Below, one piece after another: positions 36,968 through 46,682 of a DNA stretch of 64,000 nt. The notes below the pieces were generated by a model. The model ran no database searches and was not told the DNA's origin. It saw nothing but the letters and a program-made list of their open reading frames with translations. The stretch is from Marinospirillum perlucidum. Its GTDB lineage: Bacteria; Pseudomonadota; Gammaproteobacteria; Pseudomonadales; Halomonadaceae. The stretch spans positions 62,001-126,000 of the forward strand of contig NZ_QFWJ01000004.1 in assembly GCF_003336805.1 (NCBI RefSeq), read 5' to 3'. The position numbers and the translations under genes were made by a program. Every line of letters begins with the position of its first letter. Positions within the stretch are counted from its first letter, which is position 1.

Positions 36968-37888
36968 CTAATCTTCAATGGCCTTGATGCTATTCAATAC
37001 CTGGGCTGAAGTCTGGCGCGCCAGTTGAATAAAATCACGAATAAAAGCCAGATCCTGCTGGTTATCCCGGCTGGCTGCATAAAGTGTTCCCCAGGTTCCT
37101 TCTTCACCCATACGACGAGCTGCAACATAGTCCCTTTCCAGATATTCCGTCAAAGCCCAACTGGGCAGGGCACAAACTCCGCGATGGCTGGCCACCAGTT
37201 GCATCATCAGGATAGTCAATTCAGCCGTACGTATTTGTCGGGGTTCGATGCCGGCCGGATCAAGAAAACGGGTAAAAACATCCAGCAGATTACGCTCCAC
37301 CGGATAGGTAATCAGGGTTTCTTCGGCCAGATCTTCAGGCTGAATCCATTCCTTGTTGATAAAAGCATGGTCCTTGGCCAGGGCAAGAAGGCTTTCGTAT
37401 TCAAACAGGGGGGTATAGCTGACGCCCTCGATGGGACGCGGATCAGCGGTAATCACCAGATCCAGCTCCTGGCGTTTCAAGGCAGGCAAGGGAGCAAAAT
37501 GATGACCACCGGGGATGTCGATTTCCACCTCCGGCCAGGCTTTGCGAAAGGCATCCAGGGTCGGCATTAACCACTGATAGCAACTGTGGCATTCAATTGC
37601 CAGGTGCAGGCGACCTGCCTGCCCCTTGGCCAGGCGTTGTAAATCGCGATGGGCTGCATCCACGCGCGGCAGGATGTCATCAGCCAGTTTCAGGAGGCGC
37701 TCACCAGCCGGGGTGAACTGTAAGGGTTTGCTCTTGCGAATGAAAAGCTCGCTATCCAGAAGGTGTTCCAGGGATTTGAGCTGATGCGAAAGTGCCGACT
37801 GGGTCAGATGCAGGCGTTCGGCGGCATCCACCAGGCTGCCGCAGCTGCGCAGGGTGACCAGGGTTTTCAGGTGTCTTAGATCAAGCAT
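36968..37888 (-). CDS. metR: LysR-type methionine regulator MetR
   Basis: Homocysteine-responsive activator of metE. The open frame reaches 37942, but the ATG at 37888 has a fair ribosome site and yields the usual MetR start MLDLRHLKTLVTL (306 aa). The winged helix-turn-helix contains SLVDAAERLHLTQSALSHQL, followed by the effector domain with AIECHSCYQWLMPTLDAFRK. It is divergent from metE with two MetR boxes in between. Confidence 0.93.
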   Translation of the reverse strand: MLDLRHLKTLVTLRSCGSLVDAAERLHLTQSALSHQLKSLEHLLDSELFIRKSKPLQFTPAGERLLKLADDILPRVDAAHRDLQRLAKGQAGRLHLAIECHSCYQWLMPTLDAFRKAWPEVEIDIPGGHHFAPLPALKRQELDLVITADPRPIEGVSYTPLFEYESLLALAKDHAFINKEWIQPEDLAEETLITYPVERNLLDVFTRFLDPAGIEPRQIRTAELTILMMQLVASHRGVCALPSWALTEYLERDYVAARRMGEEGTWGTLYAASRDNQQDLAFIRDFIQLARQTSAQVLNSIKAIED

Positions 37889-37897
37889 CTTTTGCCT

Positions 37898-37941
37898 TGA
37901 ATTAAATTCAATTTTAAGTTTTAAAACTTGAGTTTGATTCA
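37898..37941. promoter_or_regulatory. Tandem MetR boxes between metR and metE
   Basis: Box 1 at 37898-37910 is TGAATTAAATTCA, a perfect TGAA-N5-TTCA. Box 2 at 37929-37941 is TGAGTTTGATTCA, one mismatch. Their starts are 31 bp apart, three helical turns, consistent with cooperative binding to control both metR and metE. Confidence 0.8.
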
Positions 37942-37977
37942 ATTATGGGTTTGCCCAAGAATACTTGCAACCTCTGT

Positions 37978-38016
37978 GGCCGGAAACGGGTTCTTCTCTG
38001 CGAGCCGTTTTCGGCC
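37978..38016 (+). promoter_or_regulatory. Long hairpin in the metE leader
   Basis: GGCCGGAAACGG (37978-37989) pairs with CCGTTTTCGGCC (38005-38016) as a twelve-pair stem with one wobble and a 15-base loop, 60 bases before the metE ATG. There is no T tract, so it is not a plain terminator. It may stabilise the mRNA or act as a leader element. Confidence 0.4.
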
Positions 38017-38076
38017 GTTTCATATGTTGGGATCACCAGCTACCCAGTGGCTGGACTATCAGTATAAGGATGCAAG

Positions 38077-40365
38077 ATGACAAAACCGATTACCCATATT
38101 GCTGGCTACCCTCGCATGGGCGCCCGGCGTGAATTGAAATTTGCCCTGGAGAAGTATTGGTCCGGTCAGCTGCAAAAGGCAGAACTGGAGACCCAGGGTC
38201 GCCAGCTTCGTGAGCAGCATTGGCTGGAGCAAGCGAAGGCAGGCCTGGATTTTGTCAGCGTCGGTGATTTTGCCTTTTATGACCAAATTCTCAATCTCAG
38301 CCAGTTGTTGGGAGTAATACCGCCGCGCTTTCACACCACAGATCAGGAGGATGATCTGGATACCTATTTCCGCATGGCCCGGGGGCGGGCACCTTGCGGC
38401 CAGCCAGCCGCTGCCTGTGAAATGACCAAGTGGTTTGATAGTAATTACCACTATCTGGTGCCTGAATTTCAGCCGCAGCAGCTATTCAATCTGAATGCTC
38501 AGCGGTTGTTGGCTGAAGTCAGTGAAGCTCAGGTACTGGGCTACCGGCCCAAGGTCACTCTGGTGGGTCCTCTGACCTATCTGTGGCTGGGCAAGCCCCA
38601 GGGTGAGTTTTCAGCCCTGGAGCTTCTGCCTGCTCTCCTGCCGGTTTATGCTCAACTGCTTCAGAAATTGGCGGATCAGGGAGTGGACTGGGTGCAGTTG
38701 GATGAGCCTATCCTGGCGCTGGATTTGCCCCAGGAATGGAAGCAGGCTTTTGAAACTGCCTACAACCAGCTCCAGGCCGTGACTATCAATAAGCTGGTGG
38801 CCGTCTATTTTGGTGGTTTGCAGGATAACCTCGGCCTGGCGGTTAATCTGCCGGTTGCCGGTCTGCATCTGGATTTGGTGAGAGCACCTGAGGAGCTGGA
38901 ACAGGTATTAGACCGCCTGCCTGGCTACAAGATTCTTTCTGCAGGGGTTGTCGATGGCCGCAATATCTGGCGGGCCGATCTGGCGGCCTTAAAAGCCAAC
39001 CTGGAGTCAGCTCGAGAGCGCCTGGGCGAACGGCTCTGGCTGGCGCCCTCCTGTTCGCTGTTGCATCTTCCCCAGGATCTGGCGCAGGAAGATCAGTTGG
39101 ACCCGCAAATCCGGGCCTGGCTGAGTTTTGCCCGCCAAAAGCTGGATGAGTTGGCCCTCCTGGCCAAAGCCCTGGATGACGGCGATGCGGTTGAAACCAC
39201 CTCCGTTTGGATAGAACAGCAGGCGGCAGTGAAAAGTAGACAAACTTCAGCGCTGATTCACAGCCCTCAAGTGGCTGCACGCCTGGCAGCAATTACCCCT
39301 GCCGATCTGAAGCGGCCAGCAGCCTATGCGCTTAGGGCAGCAGTGCAAAAACAGGCATTGAATCTTCCGCTGTTTCCCACCACCAGCATCGGTTCCTTTC
39401 CGCAGACGCCTGAAATTCGCAAGACACGTCGGGATTACAAGCAGGGACAAATAACAGACGACACCTACCGGCAGGTGATGCAGGAAGAAATTGCCCAGGC
39501 CGTCAGGGAACAGGAAGCCCTGGAACTGGATGTGCTGGTGCATGGCGAAGCCGAGCGTAATGACATGGTGGAATATTTCGGTGAGCAGCTGGAAGGCTAT
39601 GCTTTCACCCGCTTCGGTTGGGTGCAAAGCTATGGTTCACGCTGTGTCAAACCGCCAATCATTTATGGAGATGTAGCCCGCTCTCAGCCCATGACTGTGG
39701 AGTGGAGTCGTTATGCTCAATCCCTGACAGCCAAACCCATGAAAGGCATGCTGACCGGGCCTTTAACCTGCATGCAGTGGGCGTTTATTCGTGATGATCA
39801 ACCCCGTGAAGTAACCTGCAAACAAATCGCCCTGGCCTTGCGTGATGAAGTGCAGGATTTACAGGCGGCTGGTATTGGCGTGATTCAGATTGATGAACCG
39901 GCTTTTCGCGAGGGATTGCCCTTGAGGCAAGCCGATTGGGCGGGATACCTGCGTTGGGCGGTGGATTCCTTTCGCCTGAGTGCATCTGTGGCTGAAGAGG
40001 CAACCCAGATACACACGCATATGTGCTATTCAGAATTCAATGACATTATAGAAGCCATTGCTGATTTGGATGCCGATGTCATTACCATCGAAACCTCCCG
40101 CTCCAACATGGAATTGCTGGATGCTTTTGAAGATTTCGAATACCCCAATGAAATCGGGCCGGGGGTTTATGATATCCACAGCCCCAATATTCCTGAAGTT
40201 GACTGGATGGTGCAGCTGATGCAAAAGGCAGCGGAAAAAATTCCTGCCGAACGCCTCTGGGTCAACCCCGACTGCGGTCTGAAAACCCGCCAGTGGGCCG
40301 AAGTTCGACCGGCACTGGCGGCGATGGTTGCAGCAGCCAGACAGCTGAGAAGGGACTACTTGTAG
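38077..40365 (+). CDS. metE: Cobalamin-independent methionine synthase MetE
   Basis: Transfers a methyl group from 5-methyltetrahydropteroyl-polyglutamate to homocysteine, making methionine. 762 aa, the usual size, with two TIM barrels; the N-terminal [19 protein letters not shown] is diagnostic. Zinc ligands lie in [14 protein letters not shown] (His, Cys) and [11 protein letters not shown] (Cys) near the C-terminus. AAGGA precedes the start. Its end overlaps the convergent aminotransferase gene by ten bases. Confidence 0.97.
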   Translation: MTKPITHIAGYPRMGARRELKFALEKYWSGQLQKAELETQGRQLREQHWLEQAKAGLDFVSVGDFAFYDQILNLSQLLGVIPPRFHTTDQEDDLDTYFRMARGRAPCGQPAAACEMTKWFDSNYHYLVPEFQPQQLFNLNAQRLLAEVSEAQVLGYRPKVTLVGPLTYLWLGKPQGEFSALELLPALLPVYAQLLQKLADQGVDWVQLDEPILALDLPQEWKQAFETAYNQLQAVTINKLVAVYFGGLQDNLGLAVNLPVAGLHLDLVRAPEELEQVLDRLPGYKILSAGVVDGRNIWRADLAALKANLESARERLGERLWLAPSCSLLHLPQDLAQEDQLDPQIRAWLSFARQKLDELALLAKALDDGDAVETTSVWIEQQAAVKSRQTSALIHSPQVAARLAAITPADLKRPAAYALRAAVQKQALNLPLFPTTSIGSFPQTPEIRKTRRDYKQGQITDDTYRQVMQEEIAQAVREQEALELDVLVHGEAERNDMVEYFGEQLEGYAFTRFGWVQSYGSRCVKPPIIYGDVARSQPMTVEWSRYAQSLTAKPMKGMLTGPLTCMQWAFIRDDQPREVTCKQIALALRDEVQDLQAAGIGVIQIDEPAFREGLPLRQADWAGYLRWAVDSFRLSASVAEEATQIHTHMCYSEFNDIIEAIADLDADVITIETSRSNMELLDAFEDFEYPNEIGPGVYDIHSPNIPEVDWMVQLMQKAAEKIPAERLWVNPDCGLKTRQWAEVRPALAAMVAAARQLRRDYL

Positions 40366-41573
40366 TCCTTGCCCAGCTTCTGTTTACCCAACCAGGGAAT
40401 CATGCGATCAAAGGCTTCTTCGATCTGATCCATGGAGTTGGAGTAGCTGATGCGGATGTAATTGGAGCAGTCTTCCCCGAAGGCATCACCGGGGATGACG
40501 CAGACACCGGTTTCATCCAGTAGCTGCAGGGCCAGCTTACTGCCGTCTGTACCCTTGGGCAGGGACGGGAAGATGTAGAAGGCCCCTTCCGGCACATAGC
40601 CTTGCAGGTAGGGGGCTTCATTAACCAGCTTCACCACTCTATCCCTTCGCCTTCGGTATTCGGCCACCATATCATCCACACAGCTGCGATCGCCCCTGAG
40701 GGCGGCTACCCCGGCCCACTGTGCCGGGGTGTTGGCGACGGTGGTGGTGAACATATGGTAACGACGCAGTTTACGGATGGCGCCCTGACTGGAAATAATC
40801 CAGCCGATCCTGAGGCCGGCCATACTGAAGGTTTTGGAAAAACTGGAAATGGACATGACGTGGTCCAGATCCGAGGTGCAGCTAATCACACTGGGGAAAT
40901 CCATGTGATCGAGAATCAAGTGGTCATAGACTTCGTCGGCAAAAACATAGATGCCCCGGTAAGCGGCTTCCTCGACGATGGCTTCCACGGTTTCACGCGG
41001 GTAGACAGTGCCCGTGGGGTTGCTGGGCGAGTTGAGTACGATGGCAAAGGTACGCATGCCCATGGCATCGATGACTTCCTGGGGATCGATTTGGTGTCCA
41101 TGCTCGGCACGGGTAGGGATCAGCTTAACCTCGCCCCCGTTCATACGGATCAGCGGAGCGTAGAGCAGAAAAGTGGGGTCGGTACAGATAAACTGACGCC
41201 CTGGCGCGGCTGTCGCTGACAGGGCCAGGTACATGGCCTCGGTCGCGCCGGTGGTAACCAGGAAGTTGTCTTCAGTCAGTCGGTCAACGCCATAGCGTTC
41301 CGAGTAGTAATCCCTGAGAGCGGTCAGGAGTTCAGGCAGACCCGAGTCCATGGTGTAACCGGTCTGGCCTGCTCTCAAGGCATCTATATGAGCTTCAATA
41401 ATATGCTCAGGTGTGGGGAAATCCGGCTGACCGATGGAGAGGTGAATCACATTCTCACGGTCGGCCGCCATGTTGATCATCCGCCTGATTCCCGGCATGG
41501 GGATGGCATGCATGGAAGGGCCAAACATGGAAACCTCGGAACGGTCATATATTTCAGTATCCATATCACTCAT
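40356..41573 (-). CDS. PLP-dependent aminotransferase, class I (AspC-like subgroup)
   Basis: Cytoplasmic fold-type I aminotransferase, 405 aa. The PLP site is visible: [16 protein letters not shown] with the Schiff-base Lys, [12 protein letters not shown], and DEVYDHLIL. The N-terminal [20 protein letters not shown] is typical of the aspartate/aromatic subgroup Ib. GGGAG lies eight bases before the ATG. Substrate cannot be fixed. It is divergent from an amidase, hinting that the pair acts on an amide-containing amino donor or product. Confidence 0.88.
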   Translation of the reverse strand: MSDMDTEIYDRSEVSMFGPSMHAIPMPGIRRMINMAADRENVIHLSIGQPDFPTPEHIIEAHIDALRAGQTGYTMDSGLPELLTALRDYYSERYGVDRLTEDNFLVTTGATEAMYLALSATAAPGRQFICTDPTFLLYAPLIRMNGGEVKLIPTRAEHGHQIDPQEVIDAMGMRTFAIVLNSPSNPTGTVYPRETVEAIVEEAAYRGIYVFADEVYDHLILDHMDFPSVISCTSDLDHVMSISSFSKTFSMAGLRIGWIISSQGAIRKLRRYHMFTTTVANTPAQWAGVAALRGDRSCVDDMVAEYRRRRDRVVKLVNEAPYLQGYVPEGAFYIFPSLPKGTDGSKLALQLLDETGVCVIPGDAFGEDCSNYIRISYSNSMDQIEEAFDRMIPWLGKQKLGKDYK

Positions 41574-41683
41574 ATCTACAACTCCCGGTTCACTAAGGTC
41601 GGCAACTTGCCAAGGTTGGAAATTTCAGGCTAGGCCGCTAGACACGGCGGGTCAAGAGTTAATTATCAAGGGTTTGAATTGAC

Positions 41684-41713
41684 TTGACCCCGGGTTGAAA
41701 AAAGGTCTAGTTT
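41684..41713 (+). promoter_or_regulatory. Possible sigma-70 promoter of the amidase gene
   Basis: TTGACC at 41684-41689 and TAGTTT at 41708-41713 are 18 bases apart, about 45 bases before the amidase ATG. The -10 match is weak. Confidence 0.3.
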
Positions 41714-41755
41714 GGATGAGTAAACCTCGTTGGTGATTCAAAAAGGAGCCTGTTC

Positions 41756-43159
41756 ATGACCACCTCAACCCGTATCGAAGGTCTCACCGCCCTGGAGTTG
41801 CTGGAGATGTATGCCACCCGGGAAGTTTCCCCGGTGGAAGCAACAGAAGCTTATCTGCGCCAGATTCACCGCCTGGATGATCAGGTCAATGCCTGGTGTT
41901 ATCTGGATGAGGAAACCACCCTCAAACAGGCCAAACAAAGTGAAGAACGCTGGATACGGGGTTTGGAACTGGGGCCACTGGACGGTATTCCGGTGGCCAT
42001 CAAGGATGTGTTTGTGACTCAGGGTTGGCCTAATCTCAAGGGGTCGAAAACAGCAGACCCTCAACCCTACCCGGTGGATTCACCGGTGGTGGCCAATCTG
42101 CGCCGGGCCGGATTTGTCGGCTTGGGACGCACCACAACCCCAGAACTGGGTTGGAAAGGGGTAACTGATAGTCCGCTGTGTGGTGCCACCAACAACCCCT
42201 GGAACCCGGAAAAAACAGCCGGGGGCTCCAGTGGTGGTTCCGGTGCCGCCGTTCCTTTGGGCATGGTTCCTTTGGCTCTGGGTACTGATGCCGGTGGCTC
42301 GATTCGTATTCCCGCAGGTTTCTGTGGCCTGGTCGGGCACAAGCCTACCCAGGGCTTGATTCCCATGTGGCCGGCTTCTCCTTTTGCACCCCTGGCTCAC
42401 CCCGGTCCCATGACCTGGACGGTGGCGGATACCGCCTTGATGATGGATATCATGGTTGGCCCGGATGCCCGGGATACCACCTTGGCACCCAGTCAGGATA
42501 GCTTCCTGGAAGGCATCGAAGGAGGCATTTCCGGCCTGCGCATTGCCTACAGCCCGCGTTTTGGCCGCGTGGATGTCGATCCCGAAATTGCTGCGAGTGT
42601 GGCCGAGGCTGCCCGTGTATTCGAACTCTTGGGTGCACAGGTGGAAGAAGTCGACCCCGGATTTGACGACCCCCTGGAAAGCTTTAACGTGCTTTTCTAT
42701 GGCGGGGCGGCCAATGCCGTTCGTGATTTGGGCAAAGACAAGCGGGACCTGATGGACCCGGGTTTGATTGAAGTGGTGAGCTGGGCGGAAAAGCTGTCTC
42801 TGCTGGATTATACCGGGGCCATGAATGTCAGGGCGGCCTTGACCGAGAAGATGAACCTCTTCCACAAGAAGTATGATCTGCTGCTGACCCCCAGTCTGCC
42901 GATCCCTGCGTTCACGACCGGCCAGGAAGTCCCTGATGACTGGAAGGAAAAGCGCTGGCCCACCTGGACGCCTTTCACCTATCCGTTCAACATGACCGGT
43001 CAACCAGCCTGCTCGGTTCCCTGCGGCTTCACAGAAGCCGGTTTGCCGATAGGTCTGCAGCTGGTGGGTGCCCGCCATGATGACCTGCTGGTGCTAAGAG
43101 CGGCGCATGCCTATCAGCAGGCCAACCCTCTGACTGCGATTCGTCCGGAACTCTTCTGA
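41756..43159 (+). CDS. Amidase signature family enzyme
   Basis: Hydrolase of the amidase signature superfamily, 467 aa. The Ser-cisSer-Lys triad is seen in VAIKDVF (Lys near residue 84), GGSSGGSGAAVPLGM (cis-Ser) and ALGTDAGGSIRIPAG (nucleophile Ser). It is not GatA by context, as gatC/gatB are absent; more likely a catabolic amidase. AAGGAG lies before the ATG. Substrate unknown. Confidence 0.88.
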   Translation: MTTSTRIEGLTALELLEMYATREVSPVEATEAYLRQIHRLDDQVNAWCYLDEETTLKQAKQSEERWIRGLELGPLDGIPVAIKDVFVTQGWPNLKGSKTADPQPYPVDSPVVANLRRAGFVGLGRTTTPELGWKGVTDSPLCGATNNPWNPEKTAGGSSGGSGAAVPLGMVPLALGTDAGGSIRIPAGFCGLVGHKPTQGLIPMWPASPFAPLAHPGPMTWTVADTALMMDIMVGPDARDTTLAPSQDSFLEGIEGGISGLRIAYSPRFGRVDVDPEIAASVAEAARVFELLGAQVEEVDPGFDDPLESFNVLFYGGAANAVRDLGKDKRDLMDPGLIEVVSWAEKLSLLDYTGAMNVRAALTEKMNLFHKKYDLLLTPSLPIPAFTTGQEVPDDWKEKRWPTWTPFTYPFNMTGQPACSVPCGFTEAGLPIGLQLVGARHDDLLVLRAAHAYQQANPLTAIRPELF

Positions 43160-43167
43160 TAGGTTAG

Positions 43168-43188
43168 AGCTGCCCCTAGGGGGCAGCT
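43168..43188. terminator. Terminator between amidase and diguanylate cyclase genes
   Basis: Nine-pair stem AGCTGCCCC / GGGGCAGCT with a three-base loop, then TTTCATTTC. The genes converge here. Confidence 0.65.
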
Positions 43189-43200
43189 TTTCATTTCAAA

Positions 43201-44538
43201 TTAAATGATCACCGAGTGGTTGCGCCCTGCTGCCTTGGCCTGGTAAAGGGCCTCATCAGCACGATTGATCAAATCTTCTGAGGTCTGATCCGAAGCTGCT
43301 GTCAGGGCAATGCCGATGCTGGTGGTAATCTTCAGCGATCGGGAGGAATAGCTGGCCGCAGCCACTGTTTCACATACCCTCTGGCCGACTCGTGCAGCAA
43401 TATCACGGTTGGCATGAGGTAGAATAATCAGGAATTCCTCGCCGCCATAACGACCTAGATAATCCTCGCCTCTCAGGGTGCTCTGGAGTACCTCAACAAA
43501 ATCCTTGAGCACTTCATCCCCGATATTGTGGCCAAAGCTGTCATTAACCTCCTTGAAATGGTCAATATCCAGTAATAGAACGGCCAGTTCAAAGACTTGT
43601 TGTTCTGTTAGCAAGCGATCTAAATGGTTGAGTATCCAACGACGATTTTTGGCACCCGTCAGCTCATCGTGGTGCGCCAGGTAGTTAAGCTGGTTTTCCG
43701 ACTGGCGACTGCGGGCAATTTCTTCGTTAAGGCTGGCTGTACGTTCGGTGATCAGCTCCTCACGATCATTGCGTTCCTGTTGCAGACTGCGAAGCAGGCG
43801 ACCCAGACCAAAGAGCGCCAGACTGCCGGTCAGTGTGAGTAGCAACCAGGCAAGCAGATGGTTGAAGAGACTTTCCTGATGCAGCTGTTCAGTGACCGGA
43901 TCTATATAGCTGCTCGGAAAAGAAACACTGAGTCCCCCTCTTTGCTCGCCGACTTGATAACCGAGCTGTTCATGGCACTGCATGCAGCCTTCGGTAATAT
44001 AAAGCGGGGCCATGTAACGAAAGCGGTCACCCTCAACTTCAACATATTCCTTGAGATCAGTCTCTTGCAGGGTTTGCAGCGCTTGCCTTTCCCAGGCATC
44101 CGGCTCATTGTTCCGGTTCATCAGGCGCAGACTGGTGAGGTGGATTTCCAAATCACTGCCTTGCATGAGTTCCGCCAGTTGGCGGGTCATATAGGCCGGG
44201 TTGAGGGTGGTTAGCTGCACGCCTGAAGGTGTGGTGATATTTTTCTCGGGAACTTCCAGATAGGGGTTTTCCGGGGTTTCTTCGGTGAGGGGAACATAAA
44301 CACCACCATGCTGGGTGTTCCAGTGGCGCATTGTCTGAACCAGCGTAAAAGCGACTTCTCCTCGCTGCCGGGCCAGCTCATAGCCAGCGTCTTCAATCAG
44401 CTGGTGGCTGTTTAAATGGATCAGTCCCACAACCCCGGCCCAAAAAGGCAGGGGAAGCAGAAGTATCCAGGGAGACAAGATGCTTTGCACGAACCGCTGG
44501 CGCAACAAGGGGTTAACCTCCAAAAGTTCCTTTATCAC
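43201..44538 (-). CDS. Diguanylate cyclase with DUF3365 (c-type haem) sensor domain
   Basis: Membrane-bound c-di-GMP synthase with a periplasmic haem sensor, 445 aa. A first helix (20-40) and a second (about 222-245) bracket a Tll0287/DUF3365 domain carrying a c-type haem motif CMQCH (Cys185, Cys188, His189). The GGDEF domain has GGEEF at 365-369 and an intact inhibitory RxxD five residues upstream (RGED). So it should be catalytically active and product-inhibited. Haem attachment in the periplasm suggests redox or gas sensing. No phosphodiesterase is nearby. Confidence 0.92.
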   Translation of the reverse strand: MIKELLEVNPLLRQRFVQSILSPWILLLPLPFWAGVVGLIHLNSHQLIEDAGYELARQRGEVAFTLVQTMRHWNTQHGGVYVPLTEETPENPYLEVPEKNITTPSGVQLTTLNPAYMTRQLAELMQGSDLEIHLTSLRLMNRNNEPDAWERQALQTLQETDLKEYVEVEGDRFRYMAPLYITEGCMQCHEQLGYQVGEQRGGLSVSFPSSYIDPVTEQLHQESLFNHLLAWLLLTLTGSLALFGLGRLLRSLQQERNDREELITERTASLNEEIARSRQSENQLNYLAHHDELTGAKNRRWILNHLDRLLTEQQVFELAVLLLDIDHFKEVNDSFGHNIGDEVLKDFVEVLQSTLRGEDYLGRYGGEEFLIILPHANRDIAARVGQRVCETVAAASYSSRSLKITTSIGIALTAASDQTSEDLINRADEALYQAKAAGRNHSVII

Positions 44539-44568
44539 TACTCTAGCTGAAAGGGCTCGGCCTTGCTG

Positions 44569-45732
44569 CTAGAGCTGTTTGAGCTGATCGGCCGCTCGCC
44601 TGAGGGTGGTTTCTTCCTTGGCAAAACAAAAACGTACCCAGTGCAGGTTTTCCGGTGGTTGCTGATAAAAGACCGATAACGGGATGGCAGCCACCTGGGC
44701 CTGACGAATCAGATCCAGAACAAAGTCCGTATCTGCCTGCTGACTGATAGCGGCAAAATCCATTAACTGAAAATAGGTCCCCGCTGAAGGGGTGAAAATA
44801 AAACTGCTGGGCTGCATCAGCTGATTAAAATAATCACGCTTTTGTTGATAAAAGCGCGGCAGCTGTTCATCGGCTTGCGGATGTTGATGCAGATAATCGC
44901 CCAGTGCCAGCTGCAAAGCAGGCGGTGTACTGAAGGTCAGGTATTGATGCACCTTGCGAAATTCCGCCATCAGGCTGGCTGGAGCCACAGCATAGCCCAC
45001 TTTCCAGCCAGTGACATGATAGGTCTTGCCAAAGGAGGAAACAATAAAGCTGCGTGCCGCCAGCTCCGGGTAACGGTTGAAACTTAAATGCTCGTGATCA
45101 TCAAACACCATGTGCTCATAGACTTCATCGGCCAGCAAGAGCAGGTCGGTACCCGCCACCAGCTGTTGCAGGGCAGTAATGTCTTCTTCGTGCAACACCT
45201 GACCGGTTGGGTTGTGGGGGGAGTTGATGATCAACATGCGCGTTTTGGGGGTCACGGCGGCAGCTACGGCATCCCAATCGATACGAAAATCCGGGGGCAA
45301 AAGGGGCAGGTGAATGGCCTTGCCGCCATTGAGTTCGATTGCCGGATCATAGCTGTCATAGGCGGGATCGAACACGATGACTTCATCACCGGGCCGGATG
45401 CTGGCCGCTAGGGCGGCATAAAGGGCCTCGGTAGCTCCGGAGGTTACGGTGATTTCGGTTTCCGGGTCAGCAGTGCGGCCATAACAGCGAGCCAACTTGT
45501 CGGCCAGACTGCGGCGCAGAAAAGGAACCCCGGTCATGGGGGCATATTGATTGGCCCCTTCGCGAATGTAAAAGCCGACCCGATCGAGCAATTCCTGAGG
45601 GCCATCATAATCCGGAAACCCCTGGGACAGATTGATGGCCTGATGTTCCTGGGCCAACTGGGTCATGGTGGAAAAAATCGTGGTTCCCACCCGAGGCAGT
45701 TTGGTGGGTAATTCCGGGGTAAAGGCAGGCAT
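44569..45732 (-). CDS. Methionine aminotransferase (YbdL-like)
   Basis: Fold-type I PLP aminotransferase of 387 aa resembling YbdL/kynurenine-oxoglutarate transaminase: INLSQGFPDYDGPQELLDRV at the N-terminus, NSPHNPTGQVLHEEDI, DEVYEHMVFDDHEH and the Lys-containing SSFGKTYHVTGWKVGYAVAP. YbdL prefers methionine, fitting methionine salvage, but specificity is inferred. The gap to the diguanylate cyclase downstream is 30 bases. Confidence 0.88.
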   Translation of the reverse strand: MPAFTPELPTKLPRVGTTIFSTMTQLAQEHQAINLSQGFPDYDGPQELLDRVGFYIREGANQYAPMTGVPFLRRSLADKLARCYGRTADPETEITVTSGATEALYAALAASIRPGDEVIVFDPAYDSYDPAIELNGGKAIHLPLLPPDFRIDWDAVAAAVTPKTRMLIINSPHNPTGQVLHEEDITALQQLVAGTDLLLLADEVYEHMVFDDHEHLSFNRYPELAARSFIVSSFGKTYHVTGWKVGYAVAPASLMAEFRKVHQYLTFSTPPALQLALGDYLHQHPQADEQLPRFYQQKRDYFNQLMQPSSFIFTPSAGTYFQLMDFAAISQQADTDFVLDLIRQAQVAAIPLSVFYQQPPENLHWVRFCFAKEETTLRRAADQLKQL

Positions 45733-45807
45733 GAAGTTCCTCGAACTGACATTAACGGGCGCGGACCCTGAAGATCTCGGGCAGGCCAGATTAACCTTTC
45801 CGGCTGT

Positions 45808-46188
45808 TTAATTGAAGTGGTCTGAGACCAAAGGCCAGAGGATCAGAACCCAGACACTGGCCGCCAATACCAGGGCCACCAGCACTGCTGCCGAGCCCAG
45901 ATCCTTGGCCTTGCCGCTTAAGGGGTGATAGTCCGAACCCACGCGATCGACCAGAGCTTCAATGGCCGAATTGAGTAGCTCGACCACAAGTACCAAAAGA
46001 CTGACACTGATTAGCAGCGCCTTTTCCAAGGCAGTAACCGGCAGAGCCAGAGCCAAAGGCAGTAAAAGGGCCAGGGTCAGTATTTCCTGGCGAATGGCTG
46101 CTTCACTGTTCCAACCAGCGCGCAGACCCTGCCAGGAAAAACGGGTGGCTTGCAGAAGACGACGCCAGCCGCGATAACCGGATTTCAT
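45808..46188 (-). CDS. dgkA: Diacylglycerol kinase DgkA
   Basis: Small trimeric inner-membrane kinase that recycles diacylglycerol to phosphatidic acid. 126 aa with three helices; the active-site pattern is visible in AAIRQE (Glu) and VVELLNSAIEALVDRVGSDY followed by SGKAKDLGSAAVLVAL. It is the usual length and lies alone. Confidence 0.95.
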   Translation of the reverse strand: MKSGYRGWRRLLQATRFSWQGLRAGWNSEAAIRQEILTLALLLPLALALPVTALEKALLISVSLLVLVVELLNSAIEALVDRVGSDYHPLSGKAKDLGSAAVLVALVLAASVWVLILWPLVSDHFN

Positions 46189-46255
46189 GTGGATTCCTCC
46201 TGTTAAGCGGCCAGTCTAATCTGTGGTTACTTTGGCGTCATCTTCTTAAGGATGC

Positions 46256-46567
46256 TTACTGATCCAGATAGTCTTCTGCAGCCCCCTCACCCGTGAAACG
46301 GATTTCCAGCTCCCGGATTTGTAGGGAAGCTGGTGCATACTTGGCTTCAAAATAGTTGCCCAGCGTATCCCGGCCCTCGGCTTCATAGCAGCCATCATCA
46401 ACCCGGATGCGTTCAACCTGCCAGCCTTTGGCTTCCAGCTGGGCTTGCAGCTGCTCCTTGGGTTGCCAGCTGTCCACGGGATCATAGCAATCATCATCGT
46501 CGGCCAGCAGGGGGCTGGAAAGCAGGGCGGCCAAGATTAGCAGGGCAGATTTGTTCAGCATTTTCAT
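46256..46567 (-). CDS. Periplasmic PepSY-domain protein
   Basis: A 103 aa exported protein: signal peptide ending near SSPLLA, an acidic DDDDCYDP start of the mature chain, then one PepSY-like domain (LQAQLEAKGWQVERIRVDDG, CYEAEGRDTLGNYFEAKY). It lies 115 bases downstream of the ferric-reductase-like gene in the same direction; such PepSY proteins often accompany respiratory or cytochrome-like membrane proteins. Exact role unknown. Confidence 0.8.
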   Translation of the reverse strand: MKMLNKSALLILAALLSSPLLADDDDCYDPVDSWQPKEQLQAQLEAKGWQVERIRVDDGCYEAEGRDTLGNYFEAKYAPASLQIRELEIRFTGEGAAEDYLDQ

Positions 46568-46682
46568 TTTCTTTCTCCTCGTATTGGCTGGTTTTTCCAG
46601 ACACTGATCAGTCTAGTTTTGCAGGCTGACACTCAGCTGAATAAAGTACCCGGTGATAAAAATAATCCAATCCCGCAGTTCC

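Noticed and set aside
37943-38076. Cobalamin riboswitch before metE
   Set aside because: The leader is too short and lacks the B12-box and conserved core; the MetR boxes explain the regulation.
42080-43078. 332-codon open frame on the minus strand opposite the amidase gene
   Set aside because: Amidase motifs on the plus strand are complete; the antisense product has no recognisable domain or start signal.
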